A DNA stretch of 64,000 nt from Halomonas meridiana (GCF_009846525.1 NZ_CP024621.1:1302001-1366000); one strand, 5' to 3'. Counted from the stretch's first letter, positions 9,522-22,282 are shown. The notes: a model not told the origin generated them from the letters alone. A program made the numbers and translations.

Positions 9522-12500
9522 TTTGATACTGGTCAGCAGAGCTTGCAGAGGGTGGGGCAGGGTTTGCGCCGAGTAGCGCTTCACCTGGCTGCGGCAGGAG
9601 TAGCCGGTGGCCAGTAGCTTACCGCTGTTCTCTTCCGCTTCCACCTGGGGCTGCCACGACTGGGCGTAGATCGTTTTCGAGGTAGCGACGTTACGGGTCT
9701 CATGGCCGTAGGTACCGGACATACCGCAGCAGCCCGTGGTGGCCAGCTCTAGCTGCAAACCAAACGCTGCAAATACCTGCTGCCACGCTTTTGGGCTGCC
9801 CGGCGCATTGGTTTTTTCGGTGCAGTGGGAAAGCAGCTTAAAGCCAGGGTCTTTGAGCGTTAGCTGGCCGGGGGCGAGGGTGTTGACGCGGGTGGCTAGC
9901 CACTCCTGCAGCATCAGTACGTTCGGCACTTGCTCAGGGCCCAGCGCTTTGACGTACTCCTGGCGGTAGGTCAGCGTCATGGCAGGGTCGATGCCTACCA
10001 TGGGCACCTCGAACTCACTAAGTGCGCGAAGGCGTTTGGCCTGCTTTTCTGCCGTGCGCTCAAAAGCACCTAAAAAGCCCTGTACGTGCAGCGGCTTGCC
10101 GTTGGCGGAAAACGGCATGACAAACACGCGAAGGTTTAGCCGCGATAGCAGCTCTACCACATCCATCACCAGCTTGGCTTCAAAGTGGGTGGTGAAGGCG
10201 TCTTGCACAATCACGACGCTGTTGGCCCGCTGCTGCTCGGTGAGTAGCGCAAGCGATGTGGGCGTGGCTTCCGCAACGCCCCAGGCGCGCAGCTGTTTTT
10301 TCACGCTAGCGCGAGAGAGCGCGGGGGAGTCGCTAATACCGAGCCCCTTCTGCATCAGCTGCTCTACCCAGCGCTGGCCAAGGGCGGCGTTATACAGCGG
10401 AGCCATCTTGGTTAACGCAGGCAGCATAAATTCGGTGCCGCCAATCACGTAATCCCGCAGCGGGCGCAGATAGCGGCCGTGATACACCTCTAAAAACTGC
10501 GAGCGGAACTGCGGTACGTTGACTTTGATCGGGCACTGGCCCGCGCAGGATTTACACGCCAAGCAGCCCGCCATGGCGTCGTAGACTTCATGGGAGTAGT
10601 CGTGGTGCTGCTGGCGGCTAACGGTGTTCATCACCCGCTTGGGGAAGCTTTTAATAAAGCCCCAGGTGCGCTCGGCTTTCTTTTTGCGCGACTCTTCCAC
10701 CACGTCGATGCCCGCTTGCGACTGCAAGCGCAGCCACTCACGAATCAAGCTGGCGCGGCCTTTAGGGGAGTGGCGGCGGTCGCGGGTGGCCTTCCACGAT
10801 GGGCACATAGGGTCGTCCACATCGTAGTTGTAGCAAGCGCCGTTGCCGTTGCAGTACACCGCTGTGTCATAGGCCTGCCAGGCTCGCTCATCAATGGTGC
10901 GGTCGAGCTGGCCGCGCATGGGCACGCCGTCGACAGTGAGCAGCTCCGGGTCGCTCTCTTTCGCAATCAGCGTGGTACTTTCAGAAGGTGAAGCGATCTT
11001 GCCGGGGTTGAGCTGGTTGTGGGGGTCGAACGCCGCTTTTACCTGCTGCAGGCAGGGGTAAAGCTCACCGAAAAACTTCGGCCCGTACTCGGAGCGCACG
11101 CCTTTACCGTGTTCGCCCCACAGCAGCCCGCCGTACTTCTGGGTGAGCGCAGCGACTTCATCAGAAATCTCGCGAATCAGCGCTTCCTGGGCGGGGTCTT
11201 TCATATCCAGTGCCGGGCGCACATGCAGCACCCCCGCATCCACATGGCCAAACATGCCGTAGGAGAGCTTGCGCGCATCCAGCGCGGCGCGGAACTCGGT
11301 AATGAAGTCGGCCAAGTGTTCCGGCGGAACGGCAGTGTCCTCCACGAACGGCAGCGGACGCTTCTCCCCCTGAACGTTACCGAGCAGACCCACCGAGCGT
11401 TTGCGCATGGCGTAGACTTTCTGGATCTGCGGGCGGCCTTCCGCCAGGGTGTAGCCTAATCGCTCTACGGTGGCATCCTGGCTCAGGTGCTGGGTAAACG
11501 CCGTTACACGCGCTGCGAGCTGTTCGGGGTCATCGTCGTTGAACTCGATCAGGTTGATGCCCTGAATAGGCGTGCTGCCCGCCGGGAAAAATTCTGCCAC
11601 GCTGTCCCAAACGAAGTCTTCCATCGCCAGTTGCAGCACGGTGTCGTCCACGGTTTCAATGGACGTTGGCTTCGCGCTGCTGGCCATCAACGCTTTGGCA
11701 TCCCGCAAGGCATCCATAAAGCTTGGGTAGCGTACGTTGACCAGCGTGGAGTGCTTGGGGATCGGCAAGACGTTGAGCACGGCTTCGTTTAAAAAGCCCA
11801 GGGAGCCTTCCGAACCGCACAGCAGGCTATTCAGGTTAAGCTGGCCCTCTTCGCGCAGATGCGCTAGGTCGTAGCCGGTCAGGCAGCGGTTGAGCGGCGG
11901 GAATGTTGCTTCGATCAGCTCCCGCTGTTGATCGATTATCGTGGCGGCAGTGCGGTGTACATTGCCTAGCACACCCTCTTGCGCCAGCGCCTGCTGCTCC
12001 TCTTCCGCGTTGAGTGGGCGGCTGTGTAAATGCTGCCCGCCGAGCAGAATCGTATCCAGCTCTAGCACGTGGTGGCGGGTTTTGCCGTACTGGCAGCTAC
12101 CCTGGCCACTGGCATCGGTGGAGATCATGCCGCCAATGGTGGCGCGATTCGATGTTGAAAGTTCAGGGGCGAAAAACAGCCCGTGGGGTTTCAGCGCGGC
12201 GTTGAGCTGGTCTTTGACCACGCCTGCTTGTACCCGCACCCGGCGGGCTGCCACATCAATCTCAATGATTTGGTTCATATGGCGGGAGACATCCACCACG
12301 ATGCCATCGGTCAGCGACTGGCCGTTGGTACCGGTGCCGCCACCCCGTGGGGTCAGGACGATATCCCGATGGGGCAGTTCGGAGGCAAGCTTGGCAAGGC
12401 GCTCTAAGTCTTCGGCGTGTTTGGGAAAAACCGCCGCCTGGGGAAGGCGCTGATAAATCGAGTTATCCGTTGCCAGCACGGTGCGGTTGGCGTAATCCGG

Positions 12501-12626
12501 CGCTATTTCACCTTCGAACCCACGCGCGCGGAGGGCTTCGAGAAAACGCACATAGTGGCTGCCAATTCGTTCGAAAGGGGCCGTGCGAGAATCCAGGGAT
12601 GCAATCATAGAGGGTTGAGCCGTCAC
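9507..12626 (-). CDS. ydiJ: FAD/Fe-S oxidoreductase of the YdiJ (D-2-hydroxyglutarate dehydrogenase) type
   Basis: A 1039-residue enzyme close in length to E. coli YdiJ. Order: an FAD-binding PCMH domain near residues 45-280 (TPRGGGTGTNGQSL, ATIGGMISTDASGQGS), an FAD-oxidase C-terminal domain (FGHVDAGVLHVRP, EHGKGVRSEYGPKFFG), then an Fe-S half with CNGNGAC, CLACKSCAGQCP and a CCG-type motif TGCCGMSGTYGHE near the C-terminus. YdiJ oxidises D-2-hydroxyglutarate, a by-product of SerA; the assignment here is by family. The GTG start is assumed; an ATG six codons later is equally possible, as neither has a clear ribosome site. Confidence 0.86.
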   Translation of the reverse strand: MTAQPSMIASLDSRTAPFERIGSHYVRFLEALRARGFEGEIAPDYANRTVLATDNSIYQRLPQAAVFPKHAEDLERLAKLASELPHRDIVLTPRGGGTGTNGQSLTDGIVVDVSRHMNQIIEIDVAARRVRVQAGVVKDQLNAALKPHGLFFAPELSTSNRATIGGMISTDASGQGSCQYGKTRHHVLELDTILLGGQHLHSRPLNAEEEQQALAQEGVLGNVHRTAATIIDQQRELIEATFPPLNRCLTGYDLAHLREEGQLNLNSLLCGSEGSLGFLNEAVLNVLPIPKHSTLVNVRYPSFMDALRDAKALMASSAKPTSIETVDDTVLQLAMEDFVWDSVAEFFPAGSTPIQGINLIEFNDDDPEQLAARVTAFTQHLSQDATVERLGYTLAEGRPQIQKVYAMRKRSVGLLGNVQGEKRPLPFVEDTAVPPEHLADFITEFRAALDARKLSYGMFGHVDAGVLHVRPALDMKDPAQEALIREISDEVAALTQKYGGLLWGEHGKGVRSEYGPKFFGELYPCLQQVKAAFDPHNQLNPGKIASPSESTTLIAKESDPELLTVDGVPMRGQLDRTIDERAWQAYDTAVYCNGNGACYNYDVDDPMCPSWKATRDRRHSPKGRASLIREWLRLQSQAGIDVVEESRKKKAERTWGFIKSFPKRVMNTVSRQQHHDYSHEVYDAMAGCLACKSCAGQCPIKVNVPQFRSQFLEVYHGRYLRPLRDYVIGGTEFMLPALTKMAPLYNAALGQRWVEQLMQKGLGISDSPALSRASVKKQLRAWGVAEATPTSLALLTEQQRANSVVIVQDAFTTHFEAKLVMDVVELLSRLNLRVFVMPFSANGKPLHVQGFLGAFERTAEKQAKRLRALSEFEVPMVGIDPAMTLTYRQEYVKALGPEQVPNVLMLQEWLATRVNTLAPGQLTLKDPGFKLLSHCTEKTNAPGSPKAWQQVFAAFGLQLELATTGCCGMSGTYGHETRNVATSKTIYAQSWQPQVEAEENSGKLLATGYSCRSQVKRYSAQTLPHPLQALLTSIKQASR

Positions 12627-12696
12627 TGCTGGAAGCGGATAGGGGATAGCGTTACTTTACCGCAGCTGCTGCGCCGGTGCATCTCGAGGTGGCGTC

Positions 12697-13287
12697 TCAG
12701 TGGCTGCCTAACGCCTCTTTGACGAGCGCTGAACAGGCGTCGTTCATGGGTAGCGCCAGAGCCAGTGTGTGCGCCTGCGGCGACATCTTGCCCCAGGTCT
12801 TTTGCACAATGCGCACCATATGGTCGTGCTCTACCTTTCGGGAGAAATCGGCGAAGTAGTTTTCCAAGAACACTAAGCAGGCGCAGTCTTCCAGGGCTTG
12901 GACATCGCTATCGCGCCCCAGGCCTTGCTTGCGAATCATGCTGACCACGCGCTTGGCCTCCTCTTGGGAGTAGCCCGCTTCTTCCATGATCGCTGCCGTG
13001 GTATCGCCTGCCTGGGCACTTTGGTCTCGCCGCCAAGTTAAGTAGCCAATGCGGCCTTCTGGGTAATCGCTTCGCGGCAGCTGCCAGCGCTGCAGATGCT
13101 GGGCGCGCACGGCAATGCGCAACAGCTCGCTTGGCGTCTCCTGCAGTCGCTCTAGCCACCGGCTCATGCGCTGGGCATAAGCCAGCTCTTTGGGCTGGGC
13201 GTCACCATTTGGCAGGGTGGTCGTCTGAGGATCTTGGGCGTGCAGCGCATCGATAGCGGCAAGGGTCTTTTCAAAGGTGGACGACAT
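12697..13287 (-). CDS. DUF4202 family protein
   Basis: A 196-residue mainly helical cytoplasmic protein matching the DUF4202 family, whose role is not established. Recognisable stretches are AVRAQHLQRWQLPRSDYPEGRIGYLTWR near the middle and CACLVFLENYFADF towards the end. The start MSSTFEKTLAAIDALHAQDP is chosen because the longer reading frame begins inside the terminator of the symporter gene upstream. It lies downstream of that gene, separated by a strong terminator, so it probably has its own promoter. Confidence 0.8.
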   Translation of the reverse strand: MSSTFEKTLAAIDALHAQDPQTTTLPNGDAQPKELAYAQRMSRWLERLQETPSELLRIAVRAQHLQRWQLPRSDYPEGRIGYLTWRRDQSAQAGDTTAAIMEEAGYSQEEAKRVVSMIRKQGLGRDSDVQALEDCACLVFLENYFADFSRKVEHDHMVRIVQKTWGKMSPQAHTLALALPMNDACSALVKEALGSH

Positions 13288-13343
13288 GGCGGCTCGCTTG
13301 GGGAGAGTGGAAGAGTCGTATCCTAGCAGCTTGCCAGCCACTA

Positions 13344-13376
13344 TAAAAAAACGCCCGCTGCCAAGGGCAGCGGGCG
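13344..13376 (-). terminator. rho-independent terminator of the symporter gene
   Basis: On the minus strand ACGCCCGCTGCC, a short CTT loop and GGCAGCGGGCGT form a 12-bp GC-rich stem followed by seven T. It lies 22 nt after the stop of the dicarboxylate/amino-acid symporter. Confidence 0.93.
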
Positions 13377-13398
13377 TGTGAGGTGGCAGAACCTGGCA

Positions 13399-14652
13399 TC
13401 AAGAACGGCTGGTGTTGTAAATCTCCTCGTTGAGCTCGCCTTCGCTTTTACCTACCAGCGTGGTGACCATCAAATCACCGGCTACGTTCACACTGGTGCG
13501 CGCCATGTCCAGAATACGGTCGATACCCGCCACCACGGCGATGGCTTCCAAGGGCAAGCCAATTTGCGCCATCACGATGGAGAGCATAATCAGCCCTGCA
13601 CCGGGAACGCCCGCTGTGCCAATCGAAGCCAGCGTACCGGTGGCAACGATCATGCCATAGTCCATCATGCTGAGATCGGTGCCGGTCATCTGTGCAATGA
13701 ACAGCACCACCACGCCTTGATACAGTGCCGTGCCATCCATATTGATGGTGGCGCCTACGGGCAGTACAAAGCCGGACACCCCTTCGGAGACGCCCAGGTT
13801 TTTCTGTGCGCAGCGAATCGAGACGGGCAGGGTGCCTGCCGAGGACGCAGAAGAGAAAGCGACGACAATGGCGTCCAGGCTGCCTTTCAGGTAACGCACG
13901 GGATTCAAACGACCCAGCAGGGAGATAAAGCCCGAGTAAATCACCAGAACATGCAGAATGCTGGCCACGTAGACCACGCCGATGAGTTTGGCGAGCGGTA
14001 GCAGGATTTCCAATCCGTATTGGCCGGAGACGTGTGCAATCAAACCAAACACCCCGAACGGGGCGAACGCCATCACGAGGCCGGTGAGTTTGTACATGGC
14101 CTCTGCGAAGCTATCGAAAACCTTCATGACCGGCTCGCCCTTCTCGCCGATCAGGGTAAGCGAGATTCCCAAACCAATGGCAAAGACGATGATCTGCATG
14201 ATATTGCCGTTCGCTAGGGCATCCAGCGGGTTTCGCGGCACGAGGTTGACCAAAATAGAGACCAAAGAGGGCGCTTCATTGGCCGAGACCTCGGCATCGA
14301 AGCTCAGCCCCACTCCCACCCCAGGCTGTAGCAGAGTGGAAAGGACGAGGCCAATGGTGATGGCAAAGGCAGTGGTCACTAGGTAAAGCGTGATGGTGCG
14401 TGCACCGATACGACCCATCTTTTGTGGATCCCGCATGGAGGTGATGCCCACCACCAGGGTGGAAAATACCAGCGGTACGATCAGCATCATGATGGCATTG
14501 ATGAAAATATCGCCCAGAGGCTTGAACACACTCGCTGTTTCACCCAGCAGCGCACCGGCCAAGACCCCAAGGGCTAAACCCGCCAGGATTTTTTTCCACA
14601 GCGCGATACGCCGCCACCAGCCGAATGTTCCTTTCGTTGCGGTTTCCTGCAC
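13399..14652 (-). CDS. dicarboxylate/amino acid:cation symporter (DAACS family)
   Basis: A 417-residue inner-membrane carrier of the GltP/DctA/EAAT fold, with the family motifs FINAIMMLIVPLVFSTLVVGI, a serine-rich re-entrant loop (AFSSASSAGTLPVS), NMDGTALYQG and the AGVPGAG loop followed by DRILDMARTSVNVAGD. The last motif contributes substrate and cation ligands. The family imports glutamate, aspartate or C4-dicarboxylates with Na+ or H+; which of these applies is not decided by the sequence. It is a single-gene unit with its own terminator. Confidence 0.9.
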   Translation of the reverse strand: MQETATKGTFGWWRRIALWKKILAGLALGVLAGALLGETASVFKPLGDIFINAIMMLIVPLVFSTLVVGITSMRDPQKMGRIGARTITLYLVTTAFAITIGLVLSTLLQPGVGVGLSFDAEVSANEAPSLVSILVNLVPRNPLDALANGNIMQIIVFAIGLGISLTLIGEKGEPVMKVFDSFAEAMYKLTGLVMAFAPFGVFGLIAHVSGQYGLEILLPLAKLIGVVYVASILHVLVIYSGFISLLGRLNPVRYLKGSLDAIVVAFSSASSAGTLPVSIRCAQKNLGVSEGVSGFVLPVGATINMDGTALYQGVVVLFIAQMTGTDLSMMDYGMIVATGTLASIGTAGVPGAGLIMLSIVMAQIGLPLEAIAVVAGIDRILDMARTSVNVAGDLMVTTLVGKSEGELNEEIYNTSRS

Positions 14653-14892
14653 AACATTCTCCTTTTCTAAAACCCGTTGTTAGTGGTTCTTGCTATGAAG
14701 CGGCGGGCACTCTATCACTTTTGGCTAATGATTGGGGATGGGTATGTGATGTGCTCATGGCGCATGCCTGCGCTTCCTCTGCGCGTTGCTAAGGCCATGC
14801 ACCATAGCCCCCTGTCTCGCTTTTGCCTACAATAGCCCTCTTTGCCACGGCGTCGATGTGCCGTGTTCCACAGTATTCAGGCCAAGGGATAA

Positions 14893-16945
<2,053 letters not shown>

Positions 16946-17139
16946 TGGTCACTTCCTTGCTGAGAGAGCCAGTACGTTGTGTGCGCTGAATAGCGTGTGA
17001 TGTCGCTGCTTTGAAGGGGGCGTGGCCATAAAGTTCACAGGCTAAGCTTAGACGAAAAACAGTTGCTGAATGTTTGCATGGTTTGTGCAATACCAGCCAA
17101 ACCACCATCATGTATAGATAACATGCTAAGGAAAGGGCT

Positions 17140-18273
17140 ATGTCGAAGTTGTCGGATGAGGATTATCGAAGTATTCCGCTCAATGCCACGCTGGCGCTCG
17201 CTGCGCTGGTGGTGATCATTGCGGGCATGAAAGTAGGGGCTGATTTATTGGTGCCGCTGTTGCTAGCGGTGTTCATTGCCGTGGTATGTACCTCTCCCGT
17301 TCAGTGGCTGCATCACTGCGGCCTCAGCCGACGAATGTCGGCGTTGATTACGCTGTTGGTCTTGGTGGGGTTTCTATCGCTGATTGGCTTACTGGTGGTC
17401 AACAGCTTTAGTACCTTCGTCGAGGCGCTGCCGGACATCGAGTCCAGGCTCTATGAGCACTATTGGGATCTGCTCAATACGTTGGCTTCCCATGGGTTGG
17501 CCATCGATCCCGATCAGCTCAGCTCTATGTTCGCCATGGAAGAGGACGGTTCCTGGGTTGCCACGCTGTTGGGGGAACTTGGTTCGCTGTTCATGCAGGG
17601 CAGTATCGTCGCACTGCTGGTGATCTTCATGCTGTTCGAGACGCTGCACTTCCGCGATAAGGTGTCGCGCGCACTCGAGAATCCCGCGCCAAGCCTCAAG
17701 CGGTTCAGCGAGTTCAGTTTGACGTTGAAACGCTATTTGGCGGTGAAAACCGTGATTAGTCTGGCGACCGGCGTGCTGGTATGGCTCTCATGCCTGATGG
17801 TGGGGGTGGAATTCCCGCTGCTCTGGGGGGTGCTGGCCTTTGCGCTCAATTTCATCCCCAACATCGGTTCGGCACTGGCAGCGATTCCTCCGGTGCTGCT
17901 GCTCTTGGTCTCCCAGGATGGCGGTTTGCTACAGGCATTTTTGTTGGCCTCTGCGTATCTCGTCATCAATTTCATTTTGGGTAACTTGATCGAGCCGCGA
18001 GTGATGGGCCAAGCGCTGGGGTTATCCACTTTCGTGGCGTTTCTTTCGCTAGTGGTATGGGGGTGGATCTTTGGTGCAGCGGGTATGTTGCTATCGGTGG
18101 TGCTCACCATGACGCTGAAAATCGCGCTGGATAGTCATCCACAAACGCGCTGGATTGCCCACTTGCTGGGGCCTGGCAGGCAACGAAACGTGCAGGTAAG
18201 ACGACCTGGCGATGCGCGCCGACCGCCATGGCGGCGTGGCGTGTGGTCTAAGCGTGAAGAGAGCGACGTTTGA
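17140..18273 (+). CDS. AI-2E family transporter
   Basis: A 377-residue integral membrane protein of the AI-2E/PerM/TqsA family. Hydrophobic segments fall near residues 13-31, 33-52, 65-90 and 150-170, with a dense C-terminal cluster containing FALNFIPNIGSALAAIPPVLL and NLIEPRVMGQALGLS, the two most conserved stretches. Some members export autoinducer-2 or act as cation/H+ antiporters; the substrate here cannot be assigned. The C-terminal 35 residues are basic and cytoplasmic. It is monocistronic, ending shortly before a stem-loop shared with trxA. Confidence 0.88.
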   Translation: MSKLSDEDYRSIPLNATLALAALVVIIAGMKVGADLLVPLLLAVFIAVVCTSPVQWLHHCGLSRRMSALITLLVLVGFLSLIGLLVVNSFSTFVEALPDIESRLYEHYWDLLNTLASHGLAIDPDQLSSMFAMEEDGSWVATLLGELGSLFMQGSIVALLVIFMLFETLHFRDKVSRALENPAPSLKRFSEFSLTLKRYLAVKTVISLATGVLVWLSCLMVGVEFPLLWGVLAFALNFIPNIGSALAAIPPVLLLLVSQDGGLLQAFLLASAYLVINFILGNLIEPRVMGQALGLSTFVAFLSLVVWGWIFGAAGMLLSVVLTMTLKIALDSHPQTRWIAHLLGPGRQRNVQVRRPGDARRPPWRRGVWSKREESDV

Positions 18274-18324
18274 TGACTAGGCGCGGCGCTGGTGAAAGAG
18301 AGACGTGAGGAAAGGGGGGAGCGG

Positions 18325-18353
18325 CGTTACCGCTGGCAGTGCCAGCGGTAACG
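18325..18353. terminator. stem-loop between AI-2E gene and trxA
   Basis: A perfect 13-bp inverted repeat, CGTTACCGCTGGC and GCCAGCGGTAACG, with a 3-nt loop. It lies between two convergent genes, 8 nt from the trxA stop. There is no T run on either side, so it may act with Rho or protect 3' ends. Confidence 0.6.
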
Positions 18354-18361
18354 TGAACGGC

Positions 18362-18685
18362 TTAGGCGTTCTGGTCGATGAACTGCGTCAGCTGAGACTT
18401 GGATTGCGCACCGACCAGAGAGGCAACCTTGGTGCCCGACTTGAACAGCATCACGGTCGGTACACCGCGGACGCCCTGTTCGGCGGCGATTTCCGGGGCA
18501 TCGTCAACGTTCACGCTGACGACTTTCAGATTGTCGCCACGCTCTGCGGCCACTTCATCGACAACAGGTGCCATGACTTTACACGGGCCGCACCAGGGGG
18601 CCCAGAATTTCAGCAGGACAGGCTGTTCGGCGTTGAGGACTTCTTGCTCAAAATTGGCGTTGGTGACATCAACATTGGTAGCCAT
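18362..18685 (-). CDS. trxA: thioredoxin 1
   Basis: A 107-residue cytoplasmic disulfide reductase. The active site WAPWCGPCK (CGPC near residues 32-35), the buried Asp region and the cis-proline in RGVPTV are intact. The start is set at the ATG behind GGGAGAAG, giving MATNVDVTNANFEQ; the longer open frame upstream has no thioredoxin-like sequence. It keeps ribonucleotide reductase, PAPS reductase and others reduced, so the nearby cysH product is a likely client. Confidence 0.96.
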   Translation of the reverse strand: MATNVDVTNANFEQEVLNAEQPVLLKFWAPWCGPCKVMAPVVDEVAAERGDNLKVVSVNVDDAPEIAAEQGVRGVPTVMLFKSGTKVASLVGAQSKSQLTQFIDQNA

Positions 18686-19012
18686 TTGCTTCTCCCGTTT
18701 GCGTTGCTCTTGCTGTTTCGTTGCCTCAAATGGAGCAACGGTCATTACGCGATATATTAGCGCACTTTCACCGCGCCAAGTTGCCAGATGTTAGCGGGCG
18801 AGAAGGGTGCTGGCAAATTCCTGATGCGATTTGTCCTTAAATAGAAAAAATTAATAGATGTCCATAGTCTCTATTTTTTATACTATAAGGGAATTATAAG
18901 CCGGTTTTTTATTCAAAAATGTGCTCATTGAGCCATGGTAACCGGGCGCTTGGCCAAGCACAGAGTTGCAGCGCGAGGATGCGCTTTTACGTGCTTCCTG
19001 CATAGATAATAA

Positions 19013-19996
<984 letters not shown>

Positions 19997-20011
19997 CTAC
20001 TATTTCATTTT

Positions 20012-20036
20012 AAGCCCAGGCGGTGAGCCTGGGTTT
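20012..20036. terminator. bidirectional terminator between cysB and cysH
   Basis: Inverted repeat AAGCCCAGGC / GCCTGGGTTT around a GGTGA loop; ten pairs including one G-U, with T on the plus side and A-rich sequence before it. It sits 15 nt after the cysB stop and about 20 nt from the cysH stop. Confidence 0.75.
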
Positions 20037-20055
20037 CGTGCTGGGTATTGGTAGC

Positions 20056-20676
20056 TTAGTGCTGAAGGTGTAGCCCGCATTCGCGTTTCTCTTCTACCTT
20101 GGTGGGGTCAAAGTAGTCGAAGTTGTTGGGTAGGTCGTGGGCCTCTAAGTAGTAGTACATATCTTTAGCGGTCCACTGCAGCAGTGGGGCGACTTTTAGT
20201 AAGCCGTCGCTATTGCGGCTAACCACCTGCATTTTAGCCCGTTCGGGCGTGTCTTCGGCACGTAGTGCGGTAAACCACACATCGGGTTGCATCTCGCGTA
20301 GTGCGCGCTCAAATGGTTCAAGCTTCACTTCTTGAGTAAAGGCATCATGGCGCGGGTCATCAATGCCGGGCATGGGACCTTCCAGCGCTTCGCGGTGGGC
20401 GCGAGTGCGCTTTGGTAAAAAGCTGACAATGTTTAAGTTGAGGCGCTGGATCAGCGCATCGGCGAACTGGTAAGTCGCCTCGGTGTTGTAACCGCTATCC
20501 ATCCAGACAATGGGGATATCAGGGCGTACTTGCGTCACCATATGCAGAATGACCGCTTCGAAGGGGCGGAAGTTGGTGGTGCAGATAGGGCGTTCGCCCT
20601 GGCTGAACGCCCACTCAATCAGTTCTTGAGGGTTGTTGGCAAAGTCGCGATTAATCTGTTCAAGCGTTGAGGACAT
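20056..20676 (-). CDS. cysH: phosphoadenosine phosphosulfate reductase-like protein (CysH family), short form
   Basis: A 206-residue member of the PAPS/APS reductase family, which reduces activated sulfate to sulfite using thioredoxin. The C-terminal KRECGLH with the single catalytic Cys is intact, and the paired Cys of [4Fe-4S] APS reductases are absent, favouring PAPS. MDSGYNTEATYQFAD and WFTALRAEDTPERA align with the E. coli core. Two oddities: the nucleotide loop SSSFGxxAAVSLHL is TTNFRPFEAVILHM here, without the Gly, and the protein is about 40 residues shorter than E. coli CysH, mostly before the catalytic Cys. Position beside cysB supports the role. Confidence 0.85.
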   Translation of the reverse strand: MSSTLEQINRDFANNPQELIEWAFSQGERPICTTNFRPFEAVILHMVTQVRPDIPIVWMDSGYNTEATYQFADALIQRLNLNIVSFLPKRTRAHREALEGPMPGIDDPRHDAFTQEVKLEPFERALREMQPDVWFTALRAEDTPERAKMQVVSRNSDGLLKVAPLLQWTAKDMYYYLEAHDLPNNFDYFDPTKVEEKRECGLHLQH

Positions 20677-20794
20677 GCGGCCTCCTAAGTGAAAAAGTGT
20701 GCAATGCCCCTAGGCTACCAAAGGCGGGGGGCTTCTCCCCAATACCGTTTGGTTAGGCTTTTATATTTCTTTTTGATGTAAGAACGTTGATCGC

Positions 20795-22153
20795 TTATTC
20801 CAAAGCGTCTATTAAGTGGCGGATCTTATCCAGCGTTTCGGTGTACTCTTCATCTGCTTTTGAATCCGCCACCAGCCCGCCGCCACCCCACACGTGGAGA
20901 GCGCCATCGTCAGCCACCATTGTGCGTATGGCAATGGAGGTGTCCATGCTGCCGCGAACATCGATATAACCTAGGCTGCCACAGTAAACGCTGCGCTGGC
21001 AGGGTTCCAGCTCATCAATAATCTGCATCGCCCGTATTTTTGGCGCGCCGGTAATCGAGCCGCCAGGAAACGCGGCGGTGAGCAGCGAAAGCGGTGAGTG
21101 CTGGGCAGCAAGTTGGCCCTGTACCACGCTGACTAAGTGGTGCACGTTGGGATAGCTCTCAAGCTGGCACAGCTGCGGCACGCGAATAGAGCCAGGTGTG
21201 CATACGCGCCCTAGGTCATTACGCAGCAAGTCCACAATCATCACGTTCTCCGCGCGATCTTTAGTACTGCTGAGCAGCTCGTCCGACAGGGCACGATCCT
21301 CTTCTGGGGTTCTTCCTCGTGGGCGGGTGCCTTTTATCGGGCGGGTTTCCACCAAGCCGTCACGGCACTGGATAAAGCGCTCAGGGGAGAGTGATAAAAC
21401 AGCTTGGCTACCCCATGCCATAAAGCCTGAAAAGGGCGTAGGCGTCGCTTCACGCAGTTTAAGGTATGCCTGCCACTCGTCTCCTTGATAGCGGGCCGAA
21501 AAGCGCTGGGCCAAATTGATTTGGTAGCAGTCCCCCGCAAGGATATAGCGCTGTACCGCCGCAAAACGCTCGGTATATTCTGCCTGGCTAAGTTCGGCTA
21601 TAAACGGCTGTGTGAGCCGAAAGGCGTGGCTAGGTGTTGCTGGTTCGTTTAACCACTCCATTACCTGCTTGCGCCGCTGTTCGCTGCCTACCAGCCACGC
21701 TTGTTCGGTGACGTGGTCAAATGTGATACACCAATCAAACAGCCCTAAACGCGCTAAAGGTAACTGGGTGACGGGCGGGTGCTGGCTGGGTATGTCTGCA
21801 TGGTTGCGGCCAAGGTCATAGCTCCAGTAACCCATCAGGCCACCTAAAAAGGGGAGCTCGCTCTTGAGGTTGGCTGTGGGTAGCTGCTCTAAAAGCCACT
21901 GCTGCTGTGCATGGCTGTTGCCCATCAACGATGGGGGGAGTGTCAGCGTGTCAGACTCAAACGCTGTGTGGCCATCTGGCGATATTTTTAGCGTAGCGAG
22001 GGGGTCACTGCTAAGGATGTCGTAACGCCCGGTTGTGGCCTTCGGACGGCCGCTATCGAGCAACACCGCACCGGGGCGTTGCCTGAGTTTGGCAAACAGT
22101 GCCAAAGGGTCGGAAGAGTAGGGCAGGGCTGTAATCGTCAACGCCGTTGTCAT
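20795..22153 (-). CDS. pabB: aminodeoxychorismate synthase component I
   Basis: A 452-residue chorismate-utilising enzyme making 4-amino-4-deoxychorismate for folate. The TrpE/PabB core carries AGDCYQINLAQRFSA, PERFIQCRDGLVETRPIKGTRPRG, DRAENVMIVDLLRNDLGRVC, FPGGSITGAPKIRAMQIIDELE and IAIRTMV near the end. PIKGT is the PabB form of the motif, whereas TrpE has PIAGT, so this is PabB and not the missing TrpE. The amidotransferase partner is not adjacent; TrpG may serve both. Confidence 0.93.
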   Translation of the reverse strand: MTTALTITALPYSSDPLALFAKLRQRPGAVLLDSGRPKATTGRYDILSSDPLATLKISPDGHTAFESDTLTLPPSLMGNSHAQQQWLLEQLPTANLKSELPFLGGLMGYWSYDLGRNHADIPSQHPPVTQLPLARLGLFDWCITFDHVTEQAWLVGSEQRRKQVMEWLNEPATPSHAFRLTQPFIAELSQAEYTERFAAVQRYILAGDCYQINLAQRFSARYQGDEWQAYLKLREATPTPFSGFMAWGSQAVLSLSPERFIQCRDGLVETRPIKGTRPRGRTPEEDRALSDELLSSTKDRAENVMIVDLLRNDLGRVCTPGSIRVPQLCQLESYPNVHHLVSVVQGQLAAQHSPLSLLTAAFPGGSITGAPKIRAMQIIDELEPCQRSVYCGSLGYIDVRGSMDTSIAIRTMVADDGALHVWGGGGLVADSKADEEYTETLDKIRHLIDALE

Positions 22154-22270
22154 GAAGCAAACGCCAGGCCAGTGAGGGCGCCATATTTTATAGGTCGTAC
22201 CACCATCGCACCAGCAGAAGCCATCGACGACTTTCTCACGCTTGAGGTGCGAGCTATTCTAATTTATTTG

Positions 22271-22282
22271 ATTGTTGACAGT
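22271..22282. promoter_or_regulatory. candidate operator for the GntR regulator, upstream copy
   Basis: ATTGTTGACAGT matches the perfect palindrome 105 bp downstream at 10 of 12 positions and contains a TTGACA that could be a -35 element. Between pabB and the GntR gene, it may control the prp operon. Confidence 0.45.
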
